DNA of 64,000 bases from Nocardiopsis sinuspersici (GTDB lineage: Bacteria; Actinomycetota; Actinomycetes; Streptosporangiales; Streptosporangiaceae), in NCBI GenBank assembly GCA_008638415.1, contig ML703345.1, forward strand, positions 46,221 to 110,220. The letters are read 5' to 3'. The notes beneath the pieces are model-generated. The model was not told the origin of the DNA, searched no databases, and saw only the letters and a list, made by a program, of their open reading frames with translations. Below, piece after piece: positions 49,386 through 58,550 of the stretch. Each line of letters starts with the position of its first letter. The first letter of the stretch is position 1. The position numbers and the translations under genes are program-made.

Positions 49386-50462
49386 GTGGACGCCGACTCC
49401 GAGCAGCCCGTGCTCTTCGACGAAGGCCGCTCCCGAACCGATACCGCTCCCGTGGTGCGCCCGGTGGCCGCCCCGGTGCCGGGAGCGATGTTCCGCCCGG
49501 CCGACGCCGAGCTCACCGCCTCGGCCGCGGCCCGCGTCGCCGACGGCTGGGCCGCCTCCACCCAGGCCGGCTACGCCCGCGACTGGAAGGCCTTCTCCTC
49601 CTGGTGCACGGAGGCGGGCCGCACCCCGCTCCCGGCCACCGCCGAGACGCTGGCCTCCTACGTCGACCACCGCGCCACCGCCGGCGCCGCCCCGGCCACC
49701 ATCGACCGCGCCCTGGGCGCGATCGCCTCCCGCCACGACGCCGACGGACACGCGATCACCACCAAGGCCGCCCGGATGGCGCTGCGCTCCTACACCCGCC
49801 AGTGGGCCAGGGCGGGCGGTCGCCGCCGCCAGGCCCCCGCACTGACCGTGGACCAGCTCCGCCTCATGCTGGAGGCCGCAGGCCGGGGACTGCGGGGCCT
49901 GCGCGACCGCACCCTGCTCCTGCTCGGCTACGCCATGATGGCCCGCCGCAGCGAACTCGCCGCCCTGGACGTGGGCGACGTGCGCGTGGTCGCCGAGGGA
50001 CTGGAGGCGTTCGTGGCCACCTCCAAGACCGACAAGGAATCCACCGGCGTGACGGTCGCCATCCCCTACGGCACCCACCTGAGCACCTGCCCGGTCCGCA
50101 CCGCGGCGGCCTACCTCGCCGCCCTGGCCGAGAACGGGATCACCACCGGGCCGCTGCTGCGCTCCATCGACCGCCACGGCCGCCTCGCCGGCACCCCGAA
50201 CGCGGCCGGGCGCGGATCGGGGCGCATGTCCGGGGCCGGGATCAACCTCGTGGTCAAACACCTGGCCGAGGCCACCGGGCTCGAAGGGGTCACCGCGCAC
50301 TCCCTGCGCGCCGGGCCCGCCACCGCCGCGGCCGCCGCCCGCGTGCCCCGGGCCTGGATCGCCCGCCAGGGACGCTGGTCGGAGCGCTCCACCGCCGTGG
50401 ACTCCTACATCCGTCCCGCCGACGCCTGGACCGACAACCCCCTGCGCCACCTGGGGCTGTGA
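49386..50462 (+). CDS. second orphan tyrosine recombinase/integrase
   Basis: 358 residues from GTG 49386, behind GAAAGGGG. The core-binding domain has STQAGYARDWKAFSSWC (parallel to AYRTDWTSFTAWC of the first recombinase). Catalytic residues: Arg in MARRSEL (about 188), Lys in TSKTDKES, H-x-x-R in AHSLRAG (about 305), Trp in QGRWSE and Tyr in VDSYIR (about 340). The end DNPLRHLGL mirrors the first protein's tail, so the two are paralogues. It directly follows a truncated gene, suggesting element activity in the past. Confidence 0.85.
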   Translation: MDADSEQPVLFDEGRSRTDTAPVVRPVAAPVPGAMFRPADAELTASAAARVADGWAASTQAGYARDWKAFSSWCTEAGRTPLPATAETLASYVDHRATAGAAPATIDRALGAIASRHDADGHAITTKAARMALRSYTRQWARAGGRRRQAPALTVDQLRLMLEAAGRGLRGLRDRTLLLLGYAMMARRSELAALDVGDVRVVAEGLEAFVATSKTDKESTGVTVAIPYGTHLSTCPVRTAAAYLAALAENGITTGPLLRSIDRHGRLAGTPNAAGRGSGRMSGAGINLVVKHLAEATGLEGVTAHSLRAGPATAAAAARVPRAWIARQGRWSERSTAVDSYIRPADAWTDNPLRHLGL

Positions 50463-50566
50463 ACCACGGGCCGGAAGCCGCCGGAGGAGTGCGCCGCCCC
50501 TGGACTCCTTCGCTGCGGCCGAACCGGACGGGTGGCACGTCTTCGTGTCCGCCCGCCCGGCCCCGC

Positions 50567-51211
50567 TCAGCCGTCCAGGTAGCGCAGCACCGCCAGCACA
50601 CGGCGGCTGTAGCCGGAGGTGTGGTCCAGGTGCAGCTTGTCGAAGATCGCGTTGACGTGCTTTTCCACCGCGCTCACCGACACGTGCAGCCGCTCGGCGA
50701 TCGAGGTGTTGCTCAGACCCTGCGCCATGTGCTCCAGCACGGCGCGCTCGCGCGGGGTGAGGCGGGCCAGCGGGTCGGTGCGGGTGGTGCGCGCCAGAAG
50801 CTGGCGCACCACCTCCGGGTCGAAGGCCGCACCGCCCCCGCGCACCCGCTCCAGGGCCTCCAGGAACTCCCCCACCTCCGACACGCGGTCCTTGAGCAGG
50901 TAGCCGACCCGGCCGGAGCCCCCGGCCAGCAGTTCGGCGGCGTAGCGCCGCTCCACGTACTGCGACAGCACCAGCACCGCCACCCGCTCGTGTTCGGCGC
51001 GGATGCGCAGTGCCGCGCGCAGTCCCTCGTCGGTGTGGGTGGGCGGCATGCGCACGTCCACCACGGCGGCGTCGGGCGTGTGCTCGGCGACCGCGGCCAG
51101 CAGCGCGTCGGCGTCGCCGACCGCGGCCGCCACCTCGTGGCCCTCCTCCTCCAGCAGCCGCACCAGGCCCTCCCTCAGCAGGACCGAGTCATCGGCGATC
51201 ACCAGGCGCAT
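50567..51211 (-). CDS. LuxR/NarL-type response regulator
   Basis: 214 residues from ATG 51211. Receiver domain with D7-D8, phosphoacceptor Asp52 (AVVDVRMP), Ser in VLSQYV and Lys in LLKDRV. The C-terminal helix-turn-helix is LTPRERAVLEHMAQGLSNTSIAERLHVSVSAVEKHVNAIFDKLHL. The gene overlaps the end of the kinase gene by 23 nt. It is the last gene of a four-gene unit (ATPase, permease, kinase, regulator) and likely controls the exporter. Confidence 0.93.
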   Translation of the reverse strand: MRLVIADDSVLLREGLVRLLEEEGHEVAAAVGDADALLAAVAEHTPDAAVVDVRMPPTHTDEGLRAALRIRAEHERVAVLVLSQYVERRYAAELLAGGSGRVGYLLKDRVSEVGEFLEALERVRGGGAAFDPEVVRQLLARTTRTDPLARLTPRERAVLEHMAQGLSNTSIAERLHVSVSAVEKHVNAIFDKLHLDHTSGYSRRVLAVLRYLDG

Positions 51212-52460
51212 GGGGGCTCCGTATCCGTGGGGTCGTCAGCGGCAGGGCGGCGTGCACCGTGGTCGGGCCGCCCGGTGGACTGTGTACCGCCAGTGTGCCG
51301 TCCAGGGCCCGCACCCGCCTGGCCAACCCCGTCAGTCCGCTGCCCCCGGGGTCGGCGCCTCCCCGGCCGTCGTCCAGGACGCGCAGGTTCAGGGTGGCCT
51401 CCTCCTCGTCCAGGTGCACGATCACCGAGTGCGCCTCGGCGTGTTTGGCGGCGTTGGTGATGGCCTCGCGCGCCACGAAGTACACCGCCGTGGCCACCTC
51501 CTCGGGCGGTGGCGCCGACAGGTGCGCGCGCACCTGCACCGGGAGCGGGCTGCGTTCGGCGACCTCGGTCAGCGCCGACTCCAGGCCCAGGGTGTCCAGC
51601 GCGGTGGGGTAGACACGCCAGGCCACGTCCCGCAACTCGTCCAGCAGCACCCGTGTCTCGGTGTGGGCCTGGCGCACCAGGCGCTCGGTGCGCTCGGGGT
51701 CGCGGCCGCGCTGGGCCCGTCCCAACAGCATGGCCAGGGCCACCACCCGTTGTTGGACGCCGTCGTGCAGGTCGCGTTCGATGCGGCGCCGCTCCTCGTC
51801 CACGGCCCACACGATCCCCGACCGGGTGTGGGTGAGTTCGTCGATGCGCCGGTGGAGCAGGTCCTCCTGGCTGGGGCCGACCAGGCGGCGGGCCAGGGCG
51901 CGGTCGGCGGCCGAGGCCAGTGCCGCCACCAGCCACGTCGCCGCCAGGACGGCCAGGCCCAGGACCAGGCCGATACTGATGCTGGAGACGTACAGGTGCG
52001 CGCCGGGCATGGTGACGGGCACGATGGTGCCGTCCCCGGTCAGCAGCTCCAGGACGGCGCCGCCGAAGAACACCGCCAGCAGCAGCACCGCCAGCGGCGT
52101 CAGGTAGCCGCACGCCAGCGCCACCGGCAGGCGCAGCAGCAGGTAGGCCACGCGCGGGGCGGTCTCGGGCCGGGGGTCGATGGCGCATCCGGCCCACCGG
52201 GCCAGCCGGGCCAGGTCCGCCTCGCTCAGTCGCACCGCCCACCGGGACACCGCGCGGCGTGCCCGGTTGCGGGCGGAGGGGGCCAGGGCCGGGGAGGAGG
52301 CCAGTACCGCGGCCGCCGCCAGGGCCCAGACCAGGGTGAGGGCGGCGGTGCACAGCCCCAGCAGGGTGCCCGTCAGCTCGCGTCCGGCCCGCCTCAGGGG
52401 CGCGGCCACCGACCGCGCCCATGCGCGGGGGTCGTCTTCGGCCCCGGCCTGTCCGACCAT
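51189..52460 (-). CDS. sensor histidine kinase (HisKA_3 type)
   Basis: 423 residues from ATG 52460, behind GAGGGGA. Four or five membrane helices occupy residues 20-200, with little extracellular sequence, so it is an intramembrane-sensing type. The dimerisation-phosphoacceptor motif is DEERRRIERDLHDGVQQRVVAL (His about 229). The ATPase has YFVAREAITNAAKHAEA and LDDGRGGADPGGSGLTGLARRV. Such kinases often sense cell-envelope antibiotics via the adjacent ABC exporter. Confidence 0.92.
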   Translation of the reverse strand: MVGQAGAEDDPRAWARSVAAPLRRAGRELTGTLLGLCTAALTLVWALAAAAVLASSPALAPSARNRARRAVSRWAVRLSEADLARLARWAGCAIDPRPETAPRVAYLLLRLPVALACGYLTPLAVLLLAVFFGGAVLELLTGDGTIVPVTMPGAHLYVSSISIGLVLGLAVLAATWLVAALASAADRALARRLVGPSQEDLLHRRIDELTHTRSGIVWAVDEERRRIERDLHDGVQQRVVALAMLLGRAQRGRDPERTERLVRQAHTETRVLLDELRDVAWRVYPTALDTLGLESALTEVAERSPLPVQVRAHLSAPPPEEVATAVYFVAREAITNAAKHAEAHSVIVHLDEEEATLNLRVLDDGRGGADPGGSGLTGLARRVRALDGTLAVHSPPGGPTTVHAALPLTTPRIRSPHAPGDRR

Positions 52461-52522
52461 TTCCGTCCCCTCTTCCCCGCCCTGCGCGTACCCGCGCGTA
52501 CCCGCCGGCGTGTCCAGTGTGC

Positions 52523-53389
52523 TCAGGCGTCCCGGCGCCGGAGCACCAGGGCGCCCACCGCCAGGCTCGCCAGTGCCCAGCACACGAGTACCGTGCCGCC
52601 CGCCGGGGGTGAGAGCGCGTCATCGAAGCTCCCGATCACGAAGGCGCTGTCCACGAACGAGATTCCGGCGAAGAACGGCAGCCGGCCGGCGAGGTGGACG
52701 CCCATTTCGCTGCCCATCAGCAACAGCATCACCGGAAGGCCCAGGATCAGCATGAACACCGTGGTCAGGGCGGCGGCCGCCGACCGTAGTGCGGTACCGA
52801 CTCCCACGGTGAGCACGGACACCGCGGTCAGGTACACGGCCATGCGTACCACGTCCACGGCGGCGTCCTTCGGGTGCAGGGTGCCGTAGCCCTCGAAGAC
52901 CGGGTGCAGCATCACCAGGTGGGCCAGGAGCGTACCGACGGTGCCCATCACCACGGTGGCCACGAACACGGTGGCGGCCAGGGAGAGGACCTTCGCGGTG
53001 AGCATGCGCACCCGCGCCGGTACCGCCTGCAGGGTGGAGTGGATGGAGCGGGAGGAGTACTCGGAGGTGACGGCCGGCAGCGCCACGGCGATGACGGCGA
53101 ACTGCACGACCCACATGGTGGCGTAGACCGCCATCTCCGAGGCGGGCACGTCGGCGGAGGGGACGAGGCCGTTCTGCATGTTGCTGATGACCGAGACCGC
53201 CGCGCCCGGTGCGACCACGGCCATCAGGAGCAGGGCTGTGGCCAGTCCCCACCAGGTGGAGCGCACCGAGCGGAGTTTGACCCATTCGGCGGAGGTGGTC
53301 GCGGCCAGGTCGGACAGGGCCCGCGCGGGGCCGGGGGCGCGGTCGGTGGAGGGGGCGGCGGGGACCGGGGGCCTGGTGGGGGTCGTCAC
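52523..53389 (-). CDS. ABC-2 type exporter permease
   Basis: 288 residues; GTG 53389 overlaps the ATPase stop (GTGA). Six membrane spans, with WVKLRSVRSTWWGL before the first helix and VTSEYSSRSIHSTLQAVP after the second, both typical of ABC-2 permeases. It likely pairs with the ATPase to export a toxic compound or remodel membrane. Confidence 0.88.
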   Translation of the reverse strand: MTTPTRPPVPAAPSTDRAPGPARALSDLAATTSAEWVKLRSVRSTWWGLATALLLMAVVAPGAAVSVISNMQNGLVPSADVPASEMAVYATMWVVQFAVIAVALPAVTSEYSSRSIHSTLQAVPARVRMLTAKVLSLAATVFVATVVMGTVGTLLAHLVMLHPVFEGYGTLHPKDAAVDVVRMAVYLTAVSVLTVGVGTALRSAAAALTTVFMLILGLPVMLLLMGSEMGVHLAGRLPFFAGISFVDSAFVIGSFDDALSPPAGGTVLVCWALASLAVGALVLRRRDA

Positions 53390-54303
53390 GGTCGGTTCCT
53401 GCTTTCGGTGGTGTACTGCACGCTGTCGGCGGTCAGTTCGCGGTAGGCCTGTTCCAGGGAGGCGTCACGGGTGCTCAGCTCGTGCAGGGCCACCCCTGTC
53501 CGGTGGGCCAGTTCTCCGACCCGTTCGATGGGCACGCCGGTGACGACCAGTTCGCCCGGTCCGGGGAGCTCCACCTTCGCTCCCTCGCCCTCCAGGGCGG
53601 TGACCAGGTCCTCGGGGTGGGGTGCGCGGACCAGCACGGCCGTCCAGGCGCTGTTGCCCAGCACCTCGGCCAGGGGCGCGTCGGTGATGAGGCGCCCGCG
53701 GCCGATCACCACCAGGTGGTCGGCGGTCAGCTGCATCTCGCTCATGAGGTGGCTGGAGACGAACACGGTGCGCCCCTCCTCGGCCAGGGAGCGCATCAGG
53801 TCGCGGATCCAGCGCACACCGTCGGGGTCCAGGCCGTTGACCGGTTCGTCGAAGATCAGCAGGTCCGGGTCGCCCAGCAGTGCGGCGGCGATGCCCAGGC
53901 GCTGGCTCATGCCCAGGGAGAAGGCGCCCGCGCGTTTGCGTCCCACCTCGGACAGGCCCACGGTCTGCAGCACCTCGTCCACACGGCGGTCGGGGATGCG
54001 GTGGGTGCGGGCCAGCGACAGCAGGTGGGCGCGGGCGCTGCGGCCGGGGTGTACGGCCCGGGCGTCCAGGACGGCGCCCACGTGGTGCAGGGGCCGGTCC
54101 AGTTCGCGGTAGGGGCGGCCCCGGACCAGGGCCTGGCCGGAGGTGGGGTGGTCCAGGCCCAGCACCATGCGCATCGTCGTGGTCTTGCCGGCGCCGTTGG
54201 GGCCCAGGAAGCCGGTGACCCTGCCGGGGTGTACCTCCAGGTCCAGGGAGTCCACGGCGAGGGTCTCTCCGTAGCGTTTGGTCAGTCCCCGCAGGGTGAT
54301 CAT
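53386..54303 (-). CDS. ABC exporter ATPase (DrrA/CcmA-like)
   Basis: 305 residues from ATG 54303. Walker A GPNGAGKTTT (about 34-43), signature SLGMSQRLGIA, Walker B LLIFDEPVNGLDP and VFVSSHLMSEM. The C-terminal domain (ELVVTGVPIERVGELA...LHELSTRDASLEQAYRELT) matches drug-export ATPases. A GTGGT-G-ACCAC site and a TAGCGT -10 candidate lie at 54334-54348 upstream. First gene of the exporter/two-component unit. Confidence 0.9.
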   Translation of the reverse strand: MITLRGLTKRYGETLAVDSLDLEVHPGRVTGFLGPNGAGKTTTMRMVLGLDHPTSGQALVRGRPYRELDRPLHHVGAVLDARAVHPGRSARAHLLSLARTHRIPDRRVDEVLQTVGLSEVGRKRAGAFSLGMSQRLGIAAALLGDPDLLIFDEPVNGLDPDGVRWIRDLMRSLAEEGRTVFVSSHLMSEMQLTADHLVVIGRGRLITDAPLAEVLGNSAWTAVLVRAPHPEDLVTALEGEGAKVELPGPGELVVTGVPIERVGELAHRTGVALHELSTRDASLEQAYRELTADSVQYTTESRNRP

Positions 54304-54614
54304 GGTCGGTCCCGTCGTCTCGTCGCAAAAGGAGTGGTGACCACGCTAGGGAGCGGGGACCGGGATGGACCATGGGGCGGACCGCCCGTCCACGGTGCGG
54401 TGCGTGCCCGGTGGGGGGTGGGGTTGTCCTCAGGAGGCGCCGCGGGGAAGGGATGCGCCGGTGTTCTCCGTTCCGGCTGAGGGAGCGGGCCGCGCGCGGG
54501 ATGGGAGGCGTCGGCCGCGTCCGTCGTTTCCTCCGGTCGTGTCCGGCGGATCCGTGCACGGCGGTGCCCGCGCGCGGATAGCCTCGTTCCGTTCCCTGTT
54601 GCAGGAGGTGCTCG
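54304..54614. other. 311-nt divergent region between exporter and exonuclease genes
   Basis: Contains an 11-nt symmetric site GTGGT-G-ACCAC next to TAGCGT on the minus strand, near the exporter start. A strong GGAGGTG site precedes the exonuclease start. No gene seen. Confidence 0.4.
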
Positions 54615-55604
54615 GTGTCCCACACCTGGACCGCGATCGACTTCGAGACCGCCAACCACGACCGTGGCAGCGCGTGCGCGGTCGGGCTGGTGCGGGTGCG
54701 CGACGGCGCGGTCGTGGACCGGTACACCACCCTGATCCGGCCGCCCCGGCAGGCGGACTTCTTCTCCCACCACAACACCGCCGTGCACGGCATCACCGCG
54801 GCCGACGTCGTCGACGCCCCCTCCTGGTCCCAGGTGCACACGCGCATCGTGGAGTTCGCCGACGGGGACCCGCTGGTGGCGCACAACGCCGCCTTCGACA
54901 TGGGTGTGCTGCGTCGGGCCTGTGAGCACGCGGGGCTGTCCCACCCGGCGTGGGAGTACGCGTGCACGCTGGCGCTCTCGCGGCGTACCTGGACCGGGCT
55001 GTCCGATCACAAGCTGCCGACGGTGTGCGCCCACATCGGCCACCGGGTGGTGCACCACCACCGGGCCGACGCCGACGCCGAGGCCGCCGCGCACATCATG
55101 ATCGCCGCCATGGCCCGGTACGGAAGCTCCTCGCTGGCCGACCTGGCCCGCGCCGCCCGGCTGGACCTGCGCCGGATGCAGGCCGCCGTCGGACAGCGGG
55201 GCCCGGTGCCCGAGCCCGTGGTGGAGCGGGCCGCGGCGGCGTCCTCGCCCGGCCCGGGCGAGGACCGCTTCGGCAGGTGGCAGCGGGACGCCCAGACCCC
55301 GCTGCCCGCCCCCTCCCCCGACGCCGACCCCTCCGGGCCGCTGTACGGGCGCATCGTGTGCGTCTCGGGCGACCTCGCGTCCATGGACAAGCCCGAGGTG
55401 TGGCGGCGTGTGGCCGAGGCGGGCGGCCACCCCGCCAAGAACGTCACCAGGAAGACCGATGTGCTCGTGGTGGGGAGTCACGGCGGTGCCGGCAAGACCG
55501 CCAAGCACCTGAGGGCCGAGGACTACCGTGCGCGCGGCCAGCGCATCGACTTCGTCGGCGAGGCCGAGCTGCTCGCCCTGCTGGGGATGACCACCGGGAC
55601 CTGA
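54615..55604 (+). CDS. DnaQ-like exonuclease with C-terminal BRCT domain
   Basis: 329 residues from GTG 54615 with GGAGGTG upstream. The DEDDh exonuclease core has TAIDFETAN (Asp9, Glu11), LVAHNAAFDMGVLR, and HHRADADAEAAAH. A linker leads to a BRCT domain (about 240-325: GRIVCVSGDLASMDKPEVWRRVAEAGG, KTDVLVVGS, KHLRAEDY). The same architecture is seen in many actinobacterial DNA polymerase III epsilon-like proteins. It probably trims DNA ends in repair. Confidence 0.9.
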   Translation: MSHTWTAIDFETANHDRGSACAVGLVRVRDGAVVDRYTTLIRPPRQADFFSHHNTAVHGITAADVVDAPSWSQVHTRIVEFADGDPLVAHNAAFDMGVLRRACEHAGLSHPAWEYACTLALSRRTWTGLSDHKLPTVCAHIGHRVVHHHRADADAEAAAHIMIAAMARYGSSSLADLARAARLDLRRMQAAVGQRGPVPEPVVERAAAASSPGPGEDRFGRWQRDAQTPLPAPSPDADPSGPLYGRIVCVSGDLASMDKPEVWRRVAEAGGHPAKNVTRKTDVLVVGSHGGAGKTAKHLRAEDYRARGQRIDFVGEAELLALLGMTTGT

Positions 55605-55670
55605 ACGGCCCGTGCGCGGTCCCGTCCGGGCCCGTCCGCCGGTCTTCCCGCCCGACCGCTACCGCGCGTG

Positions 55671-55707
55671 GTGGCCGCCCGCCTTCCCTCCGGAGGCGGG
55701 CGGCCAC
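55671..55707. terminator. 15-bp-stem bidirectional terminator
   Basis: GTGGCCGCCCGCCT and its exact complement face each other around a 9-nt loop; one more flanking pair also matches. It separates two convergent genes. Confidence 0.65.
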
Positions 55708-55716
55708 CCGTGTCGG

Positions 55717-56865
55717 TCAGGCCCCGTGCTGCTCGGTGTTGGGAAAGCGCAGGATGGCGCAGGTGCCGCTACTGGTGTGGCCGTGGTCGAGCAGTTCGCT
55801 GAACCCCGCGCCCGACGCCAGCGCCGAGCGCAGCATCAGCGCGCTGGCCGGGGCCCGAAACGCCGCGTCCGCGTCGTCCAGGTTCGCCGGCTTGTCGGCG
55901 ACCAGTATCGGCTCGTGGGGCGAACCCCACAGCTCGGATTCGCCGTCGCGCTCCGCACCCAGCAGCAGGGTCTGCACCCGTGCCTCCGAGAGCATCGGCA
56001 GGACCTCCTTGGCGCCCTCCACCGCCTGGTCGTTGGCGAGTTTTTGCTGGTAGTCGGCGAGGATGTCGTCATGGCCGTCGATGACGAAGTCGCGCAGCGC
56101 CTCCTCGGCCGCCTCGTGCAGGCGCTCCTCCGCGTCGGGGCCGCCCCGTCCGCCGGGGACCAGCCTGATCGGGATGGTCAGCCTGCGCTCGCCCAGGTTC
56201 TCACGCAGGAAGGCGATGGCCTCCTCGTCGCCGCCGACGAAGATGACCCTGGCGTCCACCTCGGCGACCGCGTCGCGCACGTGCTGGGCGATCCTGCTGG
56301 CGTTCTCCCGCCATGTCTCGCGGGGGAAGTGCTTGCCGTCGAAGCGGCCGTTGTAACCGCTGAGGATGCCGGGTCCACCACGGCCCATGGTGTCGATGTT
56401 GCGCAGGTTGGCTCCGGAGAACTCGTGTTCGGAGACCGGTTTGGTGGAGGGCTTGGCCGTGTAGGCGAACACCTTGGCGTTGACCCGGTCCAGTGCCACC
56501 AGGACGTAGGGAAGGTAGCGTCCCCGGTCGATGACCAGGGGAAGGGGATCGGGGACCGGCATCAGCCGGGCGTGGTCCTGCCTGGGCGGCTCCGAGAGGG
56601 TGTAGGCGCCCAGCAGCCGCCCCTCGGAGGCGAACAGGGACTGGCCGTGGTTGCCGAAGGCCCGGGAGGAGCTCTCCCTCACCGCTTCCTCGAGTACGTC
56701 CAGGGTGGTCTTGTCGGCGCCCTGGGAGGACAGGTCCTCGCGCAGGTGGCGCCAGCGCAGCTCAAGCTCCTTGGCGGCGTCGGTCCTGTCGCGGCTGGTG
56801 TCCAGGTGTACCGAGGCCACCGGAGCATCGCTCTCGTACAGAGGTCGCAGAAAACCCAGCTCCAT
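55717..56865 (-). CDS. Vms1/eRF1-like (baeRF family) protein, Rv2629-like
   Basis: 382 residues from ATG 56865. FLRPLYESDAPVASVHLDTSRDRTDAAKELELRWRHLRE at the N-terminus, the central SGANLRNIDTMGRGG and the C-terminal segment SALASGAGFSELLDHG match bacterial eRF1-like proteins. Eukaryotic relatives (Vms1/Ankzf1) release stalled peptidyl-tRNA, and a few bacterial ones bind ribosomes. A conserved Gln in a GxxQ motif is not evident, so catalytic release is uncertain. A hairpin sits inside the ribosome-binding region (56866-56905). It is a single gene, and stress-linked function is likely. Confidence 0.75.
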   Translation of the reverse strand: MELGFLRPLYESDAPVASVHLDTSRDRTDAAKELELRWRHLREDLSSQGADKTTLDVLEEAVRESSSRAFGNHGQSLFASEGRLLGAYTLSEPPRQDHARLMPVPDPLPLVIDRGRYLPYVLVALDRVNAKVFAYTAKPSTKPVSEHEFSGANLRNIDTMGRGGPGILSGYNGRFDGKHFPRETWRENASRIAQHVRDAVAEVDARVIFVGGDEEAIAFLRENLGERRLTIPIRLVPGGRGGPDAEERLHEAAEEALRDFVIDGHDDILADYQQKLANDQAVEGAKEVLPMLSEARVQTLLLGAERDGESELWGSPHEPILVADKPANLDDADAAFRAPASALMLRSALASGAGFSELLDHGHTSSGTCAILRFPNTEQHGA

Positions 56866-56905
56866 GTATCCGCGGGGCGTGTGTCCCCGCCCCGCTCACC
56901 TCCTT
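56866..56905 (-). promoter_or_regulatory. ribosome-binding site separated from start by a hairpin
   Basis: A perfect AAGGAGGT lies 32 nt before ATG 56865, too far to work. Between them GCGGGGC and GCCCCGC form a 7-bp stem with a 10-nt loop (56872-56895). Folding it leaves an effective spacing of about 8 nt. Confidence 0.5.
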
Positions 56906-57128
56906 CTCGGGGTCGGTCTGCGGGCCATCCTCGGTTCCATGCTGCTCACTCGGTGCGCGCCACGTCGATGCAGACACGCTCCTTGCCCAAGGATTTCCCG
57001 GCCTTGGCCTGCCACTACCCCGTGGTCCGGGAGACAAGTGGCGCCCGATCGGAGAGGGTCCCCAACTGTCGGGTGCGGCGGGGGGCCGTGTCCCTAACGT
57101 CGGTGGTGGAAGAGGAAGGGAGGACACC

Positions 57129-58001
57129 GTGCTGGACCGGCTCAACCAGGCGCTGGAGAAGGTCGAGGAGGACACCCGGGCACCGGTGGACGTGGCGGGG
57201 ATGGCGCGCATCGCGCTCACCTCCGAGCACCACTTCCGCCGCCTGTTCTCGGCGCTGGCGGGGATGCCCCTGTCGGAGTACGTGCGGCGGCGCAGGCTCA
57301 CGCTCGCGGGCACCGAGGTGCTCCGTGGGGAGGCGGGCCTGCTCGACATCGCGGTCCGCCACGGCTACGGGTCGGCGGAGGCCTTCGCCCGTGCGTTTCG
57401 CGCCATGCACGGCGTGGGGCCGGGTGAGGCCCGAAGGACCGGCGCGGTGCTCAACTCCCAACCGCGGATGACGTTTCGCCTGACCGTCGAGGGGAGCACC
57501 ACCATGCGTTACCGGATCGTGGACAAGGAGGCCCTGCGCCTCGTGGGACCCAGGGCCAGGGTGCCGCTGGTGTACGAGGGGGAGAATCCGGCCATCACCG
57601 AGTTCGTCCAAGGGCTGGGCGGAGAGGTTCACCGGGAGTTGGCGCGGCTGTCCGACCAGGAGCCGCGCGGTGTCCTGTCGGTGAGCGCGGACATCGGCCT
57701 GCCCGCGGAGGAGGGCAGCGAACTGGACTACTACCAGGCGGCGGCCACCTCCGCGCCCGCCCCGGAGGGGATGGAGGTCCTCCGGGTGCCCGCGGGTACC
57801 TGGGTGGTCTTTCCCTTCGAGGGCCCCTCGGGGAGCTTCCCGGAGTCCCTGCAGCGGATGTGGGCGGACGCTTTCGCGCAGTGGTTCCCCTCCCATCCCT
57901 CCTACCGGATCAAGGAGGGGCCCTCGATCCTGAGGGTGGACTACGGGCAGGACCCCACCTCCGCCGAGGGCGACCTGTGGCTGCCGGTCGAGCGGGCCTG
58001 A
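57129..58001 (+). CDS. AraC-family regulator with GyrI-like ligand domain
   Basis: 290 residues from GTG 57129 behind GAAGGGAGGA. The two helix-turn-helices are in the first 105 residues (DVAGMARIALTSEHHFRRLFSALAGMPLSEYVRRRRL, HGYGSAEAFARAFRAMHG). The GyrI-like (SOUL-family) pocket covers about 125-290. Combined domains of this kind bind small hydrophobic drugs. The neighbour at 58161 encodes a VOC protein and may be its target. TAACGT near 57092 is a candidate -10. Confidence 0.88.
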   Translation: MLDRLNQALEKVEEDTRAPVDVAGMARIALTSEHHFRRLFSALAGMPLSEYVRRRRLTLAGTEVLRGEAGLLDIAVRHGYGSAEAFARAFRAMHGVGPGEARRTGAVLNSQPRMTFRLTVEGSTTMRYRIVDKEALRLVGPRARVPLVYEGENPAITEFVQGLGGEVHRELARLSDQEPRGVLSVSADIGLPAEEGSELDYYQAAATSAPAPEGMEVLRVPAGTWVVFPFEGPSGSFPESLQRMWADAFAQWFPSHPSYRIKEGPSILRVDYGQDPTSAEGDLWLPVERA

Positions 58002-58160
58002 GGGAGGTCGGCCTTCGCGGCCCCGGCTCCGGCCGGGGCCGCGCGGCGGGGACCGGGGATCCGTTGGCACCGCCTCCCACGGCCGCCGAATGTCACCACC
58101 GCCGGAAAGACTGGGGGTGGGAGCCGTCGAAGGGCTTCCCCGGCAACCCTGGAGGCCGTC

Positions 58161-58550
58161 ATGGACTGGAAGATCGAGTTGGTCGTCGCCCCGGTGGGGG
58201 ACGTGGCGCGGGCCAAGGAGTTCTACACCGGGATCGGCTTCGCGGCCGACTTCGACAAGGGGGAGGGAGAGGACCGCATGGTCCAGGTGACTCCGCCGGG
58301 TTCGGGGTGCTCGGTCCTGCTCAGCCGCAGGGTCCAGCACGGTGCGCCCGGCTCGCTCTCCGCCCAACTGGTCGTGGACGACGTGGAGGCCGCGCGCGCC
58401 CACCTGGTCGAGCACGGGGCGCAGGCCTCACCGGTGCAGCACTTCACCGGTGAGGGCGCCCTGGTGGAGGGGCACGGCGAGCCGTGGAACTCCTTCGTGT
58501 TCTTCGCTGATCCCGACGGGAACCGGTGGTCGGTGCAGCAGCGCCCCTAG
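58161..58550 (+). CDS. VOC-family (glyoxalase-like) protein
   Basis: 129 residues from ATG 58161. The single VOC module reads IELVVAPVGDVARAKEFYTGIGFAADFDK..., AQLVVDDVEAARAHLVEHGAQ, FVFFADPDGNRWSVQ. The C-terminal DPDGN-W is a usual metal-side motif, but few metal ligands are evident. It may act as a binding protein or enzyme. It follows the AraC gene in the same direction, and its end overlaps the convergent hydrolase by four bases. Confidence 0.85.
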   Translation: MDWKIELVVAPVGDVARAKEFYTGIGFAADFDKGEGEDRMVQVTPPGSGCSVLLSRRVQHGAPGSLSAQLVVDDVEAARAHLVEHGAQASPVQHFTGEGALVEGHGEPWNSFVFFADPDGNRWSVQQRP

